A stretch of DNA of 64,000 nucleotides, from NCBI GenBank assembly GCA_003550325.1, contig QKWP01000114.1, positions 218,681-282,680 on the forward strand. The letters run 5' to 3'. Every line of letters starts with the position of its first letter. Within the stretch, counting starts at the first letter, position 1. Of the stretch, positions 37,652-49,918 are shown one piece after another. The notes under the pieces are model-generated. The model saw nothing but the letters and a program-made list of their open reading frames with translations. It was not told the DNA's origin and ran no database searches. Origin of the DNA: Gigaspora rosea. Lineage: Eukaryota > Glomeromycota > Glomeromycetes > Diversisporales > Gigasporaceae. The position numbers and the translations under genes were made by a program.

Positions 37652-39415
37652 ATATCCCTATGAGAAATTACAGCACGGAATAATACTGAAATACACGGAA
37701 AAGTTTGAATACGTGACCACACAAACCTGCACGTAAATATACACGGGACAATGCACGGGAAAGCAAGTTCATGGCACGTAAAAGGGCGCGGATTCCGTGC
37801 AACGCTGCACGTACTTACGTGCAATTTTATGTGTTTTCTCGTGCATTGTCTCGTGCATATTTACGTGCAGGTAACATATAATAGCATATGTCCATACATA
37901 TATACATAATAACATATATCGTATATGCATTATTTTATTAACTAAATTTTATTATTTTATTAACTAAATTTTATAAGTTTTATTAACTAAATTTTGTATT
38001 TTATTAAATAACTTAATTATTTAATTATTTTATTAATTAAATTTTATAATACAAATAGTTTAATTTAATAATTTACATGCGAATAAGAAAATACTTCTAA
38101 TTACTAAAACTACCGACTTTAAAAATAACCCAGCAACTAATAATATCGAAAAAAAAACAAAGTAATAGTACCAAAATGAAAGGTTTAAAAAAAAATCGAA
38201 ATGACTACTCTAGAAATAACTCCAATAGGGACAACTCCGATTGTGGCAACTCCAATGGCAGTAACTCAAGGGAGAGGCTAAAATGCAATAATATACAGAG
38301 AGATAAAAAATAAAAGAAAAAAATAATAGTAAAAAAAAATAAAGCTGCGATACCACCAAAAATGATGAAAAACATACACCAAAAATGATAGTGATTCCAA
38401 AAGAGTAGCTTCCAAGGCAATAACTCTAAAGGATGGTTTAAACAATGACAATAACTAAAAAAAATTATATAAAAATTAATGAGTTGTAAAAAAAAAAAAT
38501 TATAAAAAAATATAAGATGATAAAAATGATAAGAGAAAAAAAAAAAAAAAAAAAAGCAATATTTATTTGCTTACAAATCAAATGTAATTTGTGCGCGTCA
38601 ATGCACGGAAATTATTATTGATAAGTGCAAAAAAAAAAAAAAAAAAAAAAAACAACAAAATAAATGTTTTTGTGCGCGTCAATGCACGGAATTTATAATC
38701 ATTAAGAATCTTAACGATCATCACGTTAATGCACGGAATTATGATCGTTAAGGATCTAACTGATCATCATGTTAGTACATGAAATTATGATCGTTAAGGA
38801 TCTTAACAATTGTGACAATTGTGATATCATGCACAAAAATTATGATCGTTAAGAATCTTAACGATTGTGACGATCACGATATTAATGCACTGAAATTATG
38901 ATCGTTAAGGAGTCTTAACGATTGTGATGATCATACATTTTGTACAGAAATGATCGTTAAGAACCTTAACGATTGTGATGATCGTTACGTCAGTGAACTG
39001 AAACTTTCGTTAAGAATCTTAACGATTGTGCACGTCAAAGCACGAAAATTATGATTATGATCGTTAAGAATCTTAACGATTATGCATGTCAGTGCACGAA
39101 AATTATGATCGTTAAGAATCTTAACGATTGTGCACGTTAGTGCACGAAATTTATGATCGTTAAGAATCTTAACGATTGTCACGTTAGTGCACGGAAATTA
39201 TGTGATCATTAAGATTAATACACGTCAATAAATGGTTATAATACTATGCACGATAGTGCACGGATTTCAATATTTCGTGTGATAACGTGTATTAAATTTT
39301 TTGGATGATCAGTTTCCGTGCAGTTTCCGTGTAGTGATTATGAAACCCGTGCTTACCCGCATACAATTTCGTATTTTTACATGCATTCCCGTGTATCGAG
39401 TTTTCATAGGGATAT
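37652..39415. mobile_element. 1.76-kb TIR element carrying a hairpin minisatellite
   Basis: Ends atatccctatgagaaa (37652) and, inverted, atatccctatgaaaac (39415). Subterminal regions on both sides are full of (g)tgcacg(t/g)(a/t) words. The centre has AT-rich DNA and three poly-A runs (38500-38660). No transposase frame; the frame at 37603-37824 is translated repeat. Confidence 0.65.
38695..39200. repeat. Minisatellite of ~10 units, each with a GTTAAGAATCTTAAC palindrome
   Basis: Units of 46-57 bp of the form atgatcgttaagaatcttaac, then gattgtgcacgt and tagtgcacgaaatt. Later units (39000-39190) are most alike; earlier ones carry substitutions. Confidence 0.9.
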
Positions 39416-39961
39416 CTGATATATATATATTTGTTCAGTTAGTATCATATTTAATTTTCCGAACGATTGATTAGATATGGTTAGGTGATTAAATCTCAGG
39501 CGAGGGATTAAATCCCTAGAATAGGTGATTATGGCTCCAATCAAATGATTGAGAAACCCAATCAAGTGATTGTAACCCAATTAAATGATTAAAACCCACA
39601 TCGAATGATTGAATCTCTAATCAAGTGATTAAAGCTGCAATACAGTATAAAATAGAGAAATATAAATAGATTTGGTTTCGGTTAGCGAAGATCATAATTA
39701 TCAATGATTGAAATCACATCGAGTGATTGAATCTCTAATCGAGTGATTAAAGCTACAATATAAAATAGAAAAATATAAATAGACTTCGGTTTCGACTAGC
39801 GAAAATCATAATTATCACTCGCTGCTATTTGTATAATTAGCTGCATACCCCCTTGAGTGTAATTCGATATGTTAAATTTTATTGAAATAAAGGAAAAACT
39901 TTAACTAAAATCCTCAAAAGTCTAAATACGTACGTAATAAATTCATCTCGTTTTAAAATCA
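39416..39961. repeat. (a)atc(a/g)a(g/a)tgatt repeats and a ~115-bp tandem duplication
   Basis: Many copies of aatcaagtgatt-like words (39480-39640), then two tandem copies (about 39596-39700 and 39712-39820) of a unit containing gattgaatctctaatc and tttcggttagcgaa. No gene. Confidence 0.6.
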
Positions 39962-40148
39962 GGCCAGACCAATTTAATTCGGTGGTTTACATTACATCCT
40001 TCTCACAAACTGGGCTGGAGGGAGTTTATTGTAAAAATTTTTTCCGAAATGATCCGCGATATTATAAAGTTTTCCGAAATTTCCACATATATAGTGAGGG
40101 AAGGCAGAATGGGGGTAATGTAAACCACCGAATTAAATTGGTCTGGCC
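39962..40148. mobile_element. MITE with ~34-bp perfect TIRs and TCA target duplication
   Basis: Ends ggccagaccaatttaattcg and its reverse complement, pairing over about 34 bp. Flanked by tca at 39959-39961 and 40149-40151. 187 bp. Confidence 0.85.
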
Positions 40149-41299
40149 TCACGTGTTCAAAAACTTATACTTTCTAATTTGTCGGTCTAACCCATATCTC
40201 ACCTGACTTTGTTCACGATCATAACTAAGCCAGCCCAATTTACTTAAACTCTCCCATGTCGATCGTGGCATCAGCCAAAATGGGCCCAGTGTATTTTTTT
40301 GAAAATTAATTTGGGCCATCTTTCAAAACATTGGTCACATGATAAATTATCATGTGTCCAGTGTTTTGATCTTAAAATATACCCGGAGTATAGGCAGCAT
40401 GGGGACTTTCTCATTTTTCAGAAATGCACAACAGGTTTGATCATAAGGTAGTTGACCAATCATAAAGTTGTTTTAAAACCACATGATAAGCATTTCGTAA
40501 AAAAAGATTTTCACTCGATCATCTGGTGCAATGATGAAAACAACTACAGAAAACACTATATGGGATCTCGCCTCGCTGCTCAGGTGGTTCACAGTCAGTT
40601 TCTTAGCATTGCTAAACCATCTCTTGCTTTCTTTGATATCTGAGCTGTATAGTCAGGCTATCGAAGCACCAAACTTCGATATTTGGCTGTTCATCCGGGC
40701 TATCAATCATACCTAAAACCCCTAAATACCTCAATACCCTGTTTTTACCCCGTGGTGGGTGGGTGGGCACTAACAACAAAGCTAGACTTGAAGAGGGAGC
40801 ACTATATAGTCACTATACATTATACTTACAAAATTGCCTACTGACATCACTCATTCGGCTACCCGGACTTACCAAACAAATACACATACCAATCATCACT
40901 AACACAAGTCGATACTCACCACACAATACCTTATACTTACGAATCGCTCATTTGATGTCATGGGTGTGAGTTGTTGTCTCGTGACTAAAGGATGCCTTGT
41001 AACTCCATTCATAAATAATAACAGAATCACATTTTTAAAATTTACTCCCAAAGTCTTAGTTATAACTAATAATGTTCCTTAAAACAAATAAGTTACCAGG
41101 GCTTCAATGAATTGAACAGTATAAAGTATACAAAAAACTAATATTAGGTTGTGATTAGAACTGGGAACTTGAAGATAAGTTGTTTTTTTTTGTTTTTATT
41201 TGTTTTGCATTTTTTCTTTCTTTAACTAATACTAATTTCTTTAATAGGTTTGTTTTATTTAGAACAAGTGGGTAATGGGATTAGAACAGAATTTTGTGC
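40149..41299. other. No gene seen
   Basis: Open frames at 40452-40969 lie in different frames and lack domains. Less AT-rich than its surroundings at 40560-40990. Confidence 0.4.
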
Positions 41300-41510
41300 T
41301 TTAGATCTCCCATTTTTTATACTTCTGTAATACATGCCCTTTTTCTCTGCTACGACTTCGGTGGCCAGGTTGGTGGACCTCTCTTGCCATAGGGCAACCA
41401 GTCTTTCCAATCAGTCTCCAGCTAGGTTTCATTTCCCCAGTACAGTTGAAAGTCTGACAACTTCTCCACTTGGGTCTTGCCAAGCAAATTTCTGATTTTC
41501 TTGTCCTTTA
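41300..41510 (-). mobile_element. Fragment related to the tRNA-headed retroposon
   Basis: Shares ggccaggttggtgg, cttgccatagg, ccccagtac and gaaagtctgac blocks in the same order with 4100-4240 of the retroposon, with many substitutions. Confidence 0.65.
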
Positions 41511-44500
41511 GCTTTACATGATTCTGAAAGGCTTATTATGGGTTTGCACTAACTAAACCAGCTTGCATTCCTCTATATAGCACAGATGCCTCTAGAATAT
41601 TCTATTTCTAGATAGTGAAACCTGAGTTACAGATCCTATAATCCAATTATGGCAAAGATCCATTACTATAACACAGATATAATTTTTCAAACTTTGTACC
41701 TTAGTTACAACTTGCTTGAGAGGCAACAACAACCCAACTATTCTATGTCACTATACTATTTTTTTTCTTTTATTTTTTATGATTTTATATTTTAATATAA
41801 AAAAAAATAGAACAGAATTGATGCCCAATACCCAATTACAAATAAACTTCTAATCTACTGCTAACAAAAACAATAATGAAGTACAACCAGAAGCAAAACC
41901 ACACCAGTGAAGCAATGGCAAAATTTGATATATAGCACACTCGAAGCAATCAAGTAACAATAATCCTGAAGCAAACTGCAAACCTCAATACATGGTACAC
42001 ACAAAGCAGCCAAGAAATAATGATACCTGAATTAATGGCAAAACTTGATATACAGTATATTCAAAGCAACCAAGAAATAATAATATCTGAGCAATAGCAA
42101 AAAATAAAGAAATGATTATATACAGGGCACTCAAAGCAATACACAATACCAAGAAATAATGATATATAGTGCATACAAAGCAGTAGCAAATACCAAAAAA
42201 CAATGATGCAGAGCACCAAAAAAATAACCACACTGTCAAAATCAAAGACACCATCAGACAATGCAAATACAAATAATAGTAGCACAATATAAAATGAGAA
42301 GCTATTTAATATACTGTAAAAAAAAAAAAAACAAAAGAAACTTTACAAAACAACCCACCTAATAGTAAACATACAAGACCACCTAAAAGAGAAACTTACA
42401 AGACCATTTGCCAGGAGAATAACTTCCATGAACCCAAGGAAACAATGTAAAAAGAACACCTAAAAAGTAAATAGAATTATTAAAAAATGTTCAAATATCA
42501 AAAGAACACAATACAAAATCCTCTATAAAATATATGAGCTATATAAAAGTAACTACACAAGACAACTATAGAAAAACAGGCAAAATCATCTACTAAAAAA
42601 TATACAAGACCTCCCAATAGAGAAATATACAAAACACCTACTAGAAAAATGTACAATACTACTTACAAAATTGATGAAGCATATTACTTCAAAAGAATAC
42701 TGAAGAACACAGATGACTATTCCACAAGAAATAGTAAGACCACTTGCTAAAAAACATGTTTGAAGATCCAATAGCAGTACCATACTAGTAATAATATTAG
42801 TGATAACAATTGAAACTATACTTGCGACAATACCAGTAATAACACCTAAATGAAATCAATAATTAAAGCTAAAAAAGAAAAAGAAAAAAATTAGTAACAA
42901 AATAAATAAAAGCAAAAAAATTAAACAAATAATTATCTTGATAATCTTATTTATAGCATGCATATAGGAGTGCACAGCTATGTAGGTGTGCAAAAAAATA
43001 ATTTCTTTTTTTATAAAATTTATTATATAGTTATTATATTAATTACCTATATTACTGTTAATTAAACAACTGATATTATATAATAATTGTTTAACACTCT
43101 AGTTATAGCACAATATTTAAGTGGTAAATTGCAGATAAAGGGTAAAAAATGATGATTATTTTATAATAAATTGCAGTGGGCATTTAATAGTAATTTCTAT
43201 AGTGTGTGAATAGGGCTTTTCTATATATAAAAGTATTTTTTTACTAAGCAAACCTTGATAATTTCTAATTAAACTCTGCAGAACCAACTTTTCTGATTCT
43301 AATAATAGTTAAATTATTCAAATTGCATTAGTATATGACACAATATGAGTATTTATTAAATGTTTACTATAGGATTTTTTATTATAATCAGAAATGTATG
43401 ACATTCTACTTCTATATAAGGCAATTAGTAAAACTCTGCTAATATTTACTATGAAAATTTGACCCTTTAACTGCGGATTACTATTTAAACTTTAAGCAAA
43501 AATATAAACTACTATTTGTGGCCAAAAAATACAAAACAATGCAGAATAGCTTATTTTTAAATTATTAAATTTTTAAAAAATTAAATTTTACTAATAAAAG
43601 GTTACTAAATACTACCAAATTTTTGTATATTTTAATGTGCTAAACAACTTTACTTATAATATTTTTGAGGTTTACTTAGTAAAATTTAGACTTTTATATT
43701 TAGTAGATACTAGCAATTTCTTTAAAAATTTTAAAAAAATAAGAAAAATAGCTTATTTTTGAGGTTCCTTACTTTTGGAAACATATGGTATTGAGGTACA
43801 TTACTTAAAGTTTAAAAAAATTTGTTTACAGTTTTTTTTAAATTTTTTAAATTTTGAACAATGTATCTCTATAGTTAGATTTTAATATATAATTTTTACT
43901 ATAAATAAATAGTCATAATAGTGATTATATCTATATAATATATATAGAAATAAGTTAATAAAAAAGAGCAAACTATTTTTAATAATTTTTTTTTAACTTT
44001 TAATTAAATATTCTAACAACTACTTAACCAATTTTGATAAAAATTTTTATTTTAATTTTAGAAATATTTAAAATTAAAATAAAAACATTTTATTAGATTT
44101 AATAAGATTGTAATAAAATATTTAAGCTCAAAGTTGAGAAAACTTTTATTTAAAAAAAATTGTTTCTTTTTTATTAACTATATATATATTAAATTACATA
44201 TATAAGAGGTGTGTGAATATTAAAAAATCATTTGGTTGTCACTTTAAAGCAACTGATCTTGAGTTAAATTCTACTAAAGATGTTTTCAGATAGAATATCT
44301 GTATGATAGTGACTAATTTTTGGCAATAGTTGGATATATAGAAACTTGAAATCTTGGGACACTAACTCACAATATAAGATCGATTCTAAAAGTATTTGTG
44401 CAATGTTTAGCAAGTCCAAATAGGTTTATAAGCCAGTATTAGTTAGTGCAAACCCATAATAAGTCTGTTGAGATTGTACAAAGTATCTGGAGAACTATAA

Positions 44501-45372
44501 AAATCAAAAAAGATCCCAATATATATATATAGATAGATCAGGTTTATTATAAATTACTAAAATATATATAGATAGATCAGGTTTACTATAAATTACTAAA
44601 ATAGAAAGATTCACAAAAAAACTCTCAAAAATAAGCAAAATTACTATAATAGTATAAAAAAACCAAAAATAAGCAAAATAATACCTGGCCTATCTATATA
44701 ATTTTTGGGGTCCTTAGAAACCTGCTTGGCAAAACCCAAGCAAAAGAGTAATATAGGCTTTCAATAGTATTATAAAATAAATAGAGTGGATTGAAGAATT
44801 AAAAAAAGTCCAGAAATATAAAAAAGGTTTAGAAAGCCTTACCAACCAGGTTAATAAAGTTATACAAAAAAAAGGAAGATCATAGGCATATAATATCTAG
44901 CAGACTAATTTTTTAAGACTGCAAATTTAAAATTTCTGGTAATCTGGGGTAAATATAAAATAAAGATTTGAAAGAGAGTACTGGGGCTTGGCAACTTTGT
45001 AAAAGCAGAATAATACTAGCTATTAATAGTATTGCCCAAACTGCAAGTATACAGATAAAGCTATAGCACAAGTTATATAACATCTACTAGGGCAGTAAAA
45101 TAGTATTATTGGAGTCTGCACCTTTAGAGTAGTTCTAAGTTAGACAGTATATAGGTTAGAGTTGGGCAACAAAATAAAGCCTATTTGAATAGTTTCAGTT
45201 TCAGTATAATTCAAAACTAGTTTCAGATTTTAAAAAAATCTAAAATTCTGAAACTATAATTTGAAACATTATTGAAATAATATTTAAAATTTTAAAATTT
45301 ATAATATATAATTTATTATAATTTATAATATATTGATTTAATAGTCACAGGACATGTTCATATAAATGTTTT
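41511..45372. other. AT-rich, gene-free; imperfect ~60-bp tandem repeats at 41930-42260
   Basis: The repeats share tgatatatag(c/t)...caaagca(a/g)ccaagaaataat. From 42900 to 45370 I see only AT-rich DNA, with one 50-bp duplication (tatagatagatcaggttta at 44528 and 44568). Confidence 0.5.
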
Positions 45373-46237
45373 GTATTGCTGTTACTTATATATGTAAATT
45401 TATGCAAAAAAATTATTTAAAATTAATTTTTGTAAAAATGTACATATAAATCTTTCTTCAAATTTTAAATATATATTCTTTAGCATTTAATGATCTTTGT
45501 TTAAAGCCAAAGTTTTCATCTCTGGTAGTTTTAAGTTAATCTTCCTTTAAAGTTGGACATTTTTACTATGTTTTTTAAACCAAATAAGTGACTCGCCCTT
45601 TATAATCATATAATTGGTTAAAATTATCTTTTAAAAATATGAAAGATGCCATTAAGTAAAGGCTTTTTGTGCCTGAAATGAAGGTTAAAGAGGAGGTTCT
45701 TCTGATTCTAATGCTTGGTAGATTCCAAGATACTTGGGTCAAAAAAGAGAACATAAGGATCTGCAAATTTACAATTATACAAAATATTATAAACTATAGT
45801 GATTTAAGCTAGCTAAGGTAGCCACAGCCTTATGTTTTCTCTTTGACCCAAGTATCTTGGAATCCACCAAGTATTAGAATCAGAAGAACCTTCTCTTTAA
45901 TCTTCAATTAGGGTACAAGAAGCCTTTACATAATGGCATCTTTTATATTTTTAAAAGATAATTTTAACCAATCATATTATCATAAAGGGTGAGTCACTCA
46001 TTTGACTTAAAAAACATAGTAAAGAATGTCCAACTTTAAAGGAATATTAACTTCAAACTACCAGAGATTGAAAACTTTGGCTTTAAACAAAGATCATTAA
46101 ATGCTAAAGAATACATATTTAGAATTTAAAGAAAGGTTTCATTTTTACAAAAATTAAATTTAAATAATTTTTTTGCATAATTTTACATATAAAATTGAGG
46201 TGAGTTAACTCATTGTATTTATAAGTAACAGCAATAC
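45373..46237. repeat. Giant inverted repeat, arms ~390-410 bp
   Basis: Left arm 45373-45758 and right arm 45828-46237 pair over most of their length (for example ccaagatacttgggtc / gacccaagtatcttgg and caaagatcattaaatgc / gcatttaatgatctttg). The spacer is about 70 bp. Divergence between arms is modest, with small indels. Confidence 0.88.
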
Positions 46238-46802
46238 ACTATGACTGAAATATACAAACTTAAATATAACCTATATGTAAATATGTATATTTTCTCTTGG
46301 CAGCACTCAAATATTTGCGTGCTAGCATGTTAGCACGTTCTACAATGCCATAGTTTGTAAAAATTTAATCTTAAATAGTTTTGGGGTTTCGAATAAGGTT
46401 TTAGGTTTCGGATGAGGTTTCGTAAGCTAGGTTGAGGCATTGATCTATGTGGCCGGATGATTTTGCCGGTGATTATCAGATTAACTGATAATTCGAGTAA
46501 GATAGTGCCAGCTGATCTATCGTAGCGGCATATGCTTGATCTTTGTTAAGATAGTCTTTAATTGTTCAGATTTTCAGTTGGCGTAAGATATTCTTCTTGT
46601 CTCCAGTTTCATGTACTGTATATCTGTATACATTATTTTAAATTTTACTGTATTCGGTTGGTGCGTTATGCCTTATTTCTTCTAATGTTGGAAGGCAGTT
46701 TACTTTTTCTGCTACTTTATTTCTATCTTGAAAATCGAATATTTGTAAGTATTTTCTTCCGTAATAGTTATTAAGATACTTATTAATTCTGGTAAGTCTT
46801 CC
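46238..46802. other. Downstream flank of the giant element
   Basis: Follows the last (Nudix) gene of the minus-strand array. No poly-A signal, LTR or TIR is obvious; the true boundary cannot be placed without the other end, which lies beyond 64000. Confidence 0.4.
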
Positions 46803-47519
46803 TCATAATCTGTTTATTTCGAGTGTTACACCTTTCTTGTATTTTTCAATAGCAATTATTTCTTTTGTTGTTACTTTTTCTGTCTTATTTTTAAAGGTAT
46901 TAAATTCTTTTTCAGTTAATGGTGATATATCATTTTCTTCTTGCTCGCCAAGTGATTCTATTTCACAGTAATTGAAATATTTTCCAATTTCTTGAAATAT
47001 GAAGTCTTGGTTCTTTTGTAGCATAGGTATCAGGTTCATAAATATGACTTCCTGAAATGTATGCCATGTCCAGTCAGATGATTTATCTGACTCCGTTGCT
47101 ATTGGTTCTTGTATCCAATCCCATGGATATATAAATATCGAGAGTGTAACATTATATGTCGCATCTTGAACGTTACATCTTCGAGCGGTCCATTCAAGTT
47201 GTGATGGTACTGTTTCACTCCAGAACTTCTGTAATTTTTCTTTTTCAAGAATTATTTCTGATTCTTCAAGTGTTTCACGCATTGCTGCGTCTTCTTCTGT
47301 TTCTAAAATTTCATGTCCATTGTTATCGGTATAGACGTCTACCTTTCCTCTGGTTCCTTGCATCATATTGAAATATGGTTTATCGGGATGTATTCTTTGT
47401 GATAACATAATTTGTATTCCTCTTATTGAATCTCTTCTGACTATAACAACTTGTACTAACCGTCTGTCTTTTAATTGGTTATTCCTTCTACAATATGCAC
47501 AATTGTTGTAGAAAGTCAT
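46803..47519 (-). CDS. Nudix hydrolase, 238 aa
   Basis: Nudix enzymes hydrolyse nucleoside diphosphates linked to another group (oxidised dNTPs, caps, NAD-type molecules). The helix-loop-helix is visible as GKVD followed, after a short insert, by EEDAAMRETLEESEI (residues about 58-90), matching GX5EX7REUXEE with an enlarged first loop. The N-terminus has CAYC and a strand VVIVRRD; the C-terminal 100 residues are helical and unassigned. The start at 47519 overlaps the end of the upstream zinc protein by 32 bases. No stop or frameshift, unlike many neighbours. Large DNA viruses carry Nudix decapping enzymes; here either decapping or nucleotide clean-up is possible. Confidence 0.8.
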   Translation of the reverse strand: MTFYNNCAYCRRNNQLKDRRLVQVVIVRRDSIRGIQIMLSQRIHPDKPYFNMMQGTRGKVDVYTDNNGHEILETEEDAAMRETLEESEIILEKEKLQKFWSETVPSQLEWTARRCNVQDATYNVTLSIFIYPWDWIQEPIATESDKSSDWTWHTFQEVIFMNLIPMLQKNQDFIFQEIGKYFNYCEIESLGEQEENDISPLTEKEFNTFKNKTEKVTTKEIIAIEKYKKGVTLEINRL

Positions 47520-48035
47520 TTCTAGGTTTCAGTAAGTCCTCTATATTCAAAGATAGGTCAGTATTGTCTGCATCTTGAACATTGTCGTGTTCTTTCATCG
47601 ATTTCAATTTCCATTTTTGGATTTGAAGTTTCTTTGCTTTTCTTATTAAGTATTGTCCTTTATATGCTCCTGATTCTCATTTCTTTTTGAAATGTTCTTT
47701 AAAATAAGGTTTTCTTTTGTTTTTGCAATCTGCACACTTGGTACGTATTCCTTTTTGTCCTAATCCAAATTGTGAGTACTTTTTGTATTCTCTACAATTT
47801 GTGCACTTATATGTTTTTGTGGCGTGATCAGGATTTTCTTGTATAAACTTTTCAAGTTTTTGTATCCTCTTTCGATAGATTTCTTTTGGTATTTCAGTTT
47901 TCTGTATTCTTTTGCTTTAGGGTTGTTGAGGTATACTCTACAATTATTACAACACTTATATTGTCTTTTGGTTTTCTTGCTTATTTCAAAGCTGTCTGTT
48001 TCTTTAATTACTTTACAGTTACTGCAAAGTGGCAT
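47488..48035 (-). pseudogene. Multi zinc-ribbon protein, one frameshift
   Basis: Begins MPLCSNCK directly after the stop of the preceding frame (TAG at 48036-48038). Four cysteine pairs: CSNC, CCNNC, CTNC, CADC, each followed by Lys-rich segments, as in tandem C4 zinc ribbons. Needs a one-base shift near 47830 to reach CTNC and CADC. TGA at 47677 where Trp or Arg is expected. Ends with TAG at 47488 inside the Nudix gene. Probably binds nucleic acid (inference). Confidence 0.6.
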
Positions 48036-48655
48036 CTAAGCTATAATGGTTTGAACTATGCTTTTAATGTAAATGTATTTGTGCCAAATATCTATTTTGA
48101 TGGCTACTTCGTCTTCGATAGATTGTCAAATAATGCAATAACGTAATAGTATTTCCCATTAAATGGTTGGTTATTGGTGTCCTTATAGATATTTATTTTA
48201 ATACCAGGTGTTCCTTGGTGTGCTATTATTTACAGTGGATCTTTATTTGAAATGGTAATACAATAGTATGCGTCTTCTTTGATTTCTTCTTTTAATAAGC
48301 CATAAGGGTGTAATGCCTTTTCTGCTTGGGTGGTGAATAATGATGTTGTGATTTCGTGAGGTGGTATATCTGTTGAGAATATCCGCAATATAACCTTTCC
48401 AAATATATATCTGTCTGGTATTACAGATATTTGAGCTGTTATTTGTGATTTAAGTACTAAAATAATGTCTGTGTCTTTTGGTAGATGTGTAAATATTTGA
48501 TATATTGTACTGTTGAGATGCTATAAATATAACGGTTTGTATTTTGTTGATATCGAACTATATTCAGTTTTTGGTATTACTTTTATTTAAGTGGGTTCTT
48601 CTTTGTTGAATATTGGTGTATAGTTGAAAGTACTATCTTCTGGTATTTGTACCAT
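48036..48655 (-). pseudogene. Unknown protein, ~205 aa, several stops
   Basis: ATG at 48655 overlaps the end of the upstream gene by 23 bases. Frame contains TAA at 48587, TAG at 48521 and TAA at 48230, all where Gln would fit, and a shift near 48110. Beta-rich sequence with IFTHLPKDTDIILVLKSQ and KINIYKDTNNQPFNG. I do not recognise it; a structural role is possible. Confidence 0.5.
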
Positions 48656-49262
48656 TACGTAAATGCTCATTGAAATGTAATTCTTCGTCTTCTGAATTGA
48701 TTATATCTCTTACTTGTACAAAGTTAGCTCCTTCGTTAATTAAAATTCCTTGTAAGGAGTTTGCTCCATGTACAATTATTTGTGTTATAAAATATGGTAT
48801 GAGCCCTTGTTCTGTTGCTCTAATAAGTTTCCACTTAATAGCTCCTATTTGTTGGTATGTTGCAGTTAGTAAGGAAATATATTCAGCTTGCCTTTGTTGT
48901 TGTTTGTGAACAAATATAGCAGTATCGTTTGGTATCAAACCGTTGACTTCCAGTATTTGTTGTAATACTACTAATGTTTGTCCTAATCTATGATTACTTG
49001 TTGGTGAACAACGTGAAATTAATTCTTTAACGGTGACTTCAATGTCGAGTTGTACTTCTTCAATGGGTCTTTGTGTAAAAATTTCTTCAGTAGGTTTAAT
49101 AAATTTTCTAAGGGTATTTCTGAGTCTTGGTATAAAATTCCACTGATAGTTAAATTTAGCGTTTTCGGGTGTAATACTTTCTTTTAGCTGCTTTGGGATT
49201 TTTGCTACTAATTTCTTTTTATGTCTTCTGTTAGGATTCCTTTTTCTGCTTCTTTTGGTCAT
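48633..49262 (-). CDS. Basic-headed unknown protein, 209 aa
   Basis: Residues 1-25 are strongly basic (KRSRKRNPNRRHKKK), like a nuclear localisation or nucleic-acid-binding tail. The remainder is mixed helical with a Gln-rich stretch near 125. No stops. No family recognised. Likely role in packaging or nuclear entry, by inference from the basic tail only. Confidence 0.65.
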   Translation of the reverse strand: MTKRSRKRNPNRRHKKKLVAKIPKQLKESITPENAKFNYQWNFIPRLRNTLRKFIKPTEEIFTQRPIEEVQLDIEVTVKELISRCSPTSNHRLGQTLVVLQQILEVNGLIPNDTAIFVHKQQQRQAEYISLLTATYQQIGAIKWKLIRATEQGLIPYFITQIIVHGANSLQGILINEGANFVQVRDIINSEDEELHFNEHLRNGTNTRR

Positions 49263-49328
49263 TTAAGCAATTTATATTAGAACAATGGTGTTATTCTGCC
49301 CCCTCTTGAGGTTATACTAAAGCCTTCT

Positions 49329-49731
49329 TTAGTAATAGTGGATATTATAATCCAGTTGTTTTGCTCTAACTACTCGTATAGTTTCTTGGAGTTGTATTCC
49401 TGTATTATTTCTGTATAAATTATTCAACTGCGTCAATATTATTGATTCTATTTTGGTTTGCAAAGGATGCTGCGTTTATTTGTATTGCTACAATTGCTGC
49501 TTGATTTATTATTCCTTGGCCGTTTAAAGGGACGTTGCCTTGGGTTCTATATTGTCTTCCAATGGCTTCTTCAAGTGTTAATAATCCTCTTTCCGTATTT
49601 TGTAAGTATTTAAGAATAACTCTTTGTTGTCTAAGTCTTTGGAATATTAATCCTTGTTGATGGATTCTTATTTGCGCGTGGTTTGGAATTGGATGTGAAT
49701 TACTTCTTGGTGGTCTTTGGTTCTGTCTCAT
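49329..49731 (-). pseudogene. Unknown Gln/Asn/Arg-rich protein, ~130 aa
   Basis: ATG at 49731 lies inside the upstream frame (32-base overlap). Arg/Gln-rich helical protein. A one-base slip near 49435 would restore a tail containing LNNLYRNNTGIQLQET and end at TAA 49329. No family recognised. Confidence 0.5.
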
Positions 49732-49918
49732 CTAATATTGTGTTCAAAAGGATCCAGTCCTCTTTTACGATATTTGAATGAGTTTTCACAAGGTACGTTT
49801 TGTTTTCACAGTTGGTACAAGTGATATTGTTTTTAATACAGTGCAAGTGTTTTGCTCTGTAGTAATTGCAAGATTTAGTAGCTCTTTTATGGTGCTTATG
49901 AAGTCGTTGGGACTTCAT
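49700..49918 (-). CDS. Small Cys/His-rich protein, 72 aa
   Basis: Starts at an ATGA overlap with the upstream gene (49915-49918). Contains CNYYRAKHLHC and CTNC, a possible zinc site. No known family. Confidence 0.5.
   Translation of the reverse strand: MKSQRLHKHHKRATKSCNYYRAKHLHCIKNNITCTNCENKTYLVKTHSNIVKEDWILLNTILDETEPKTTKK

Noticed and set aside
38985..39182. Repetitive protein with TIVKILNDH units
   Set aside because: Translation of the hairpin minisatellite; unit lengths vary and break the frame.
38695..39200. CRISPR-like array
   Set aside because: The spacers are themselves repeated (gtgcacg words), units are degenerate, and no cas-like gene exists in this eukaryotic context.
41985..42287. 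Cys/Leu/Ile-rich minus-strand frames resembling a multi-pass membrane protein
   Set aside because: They arise from an imperfect ~60-bp tandem repeat and exist in two overlapping frames with equal plausibility.
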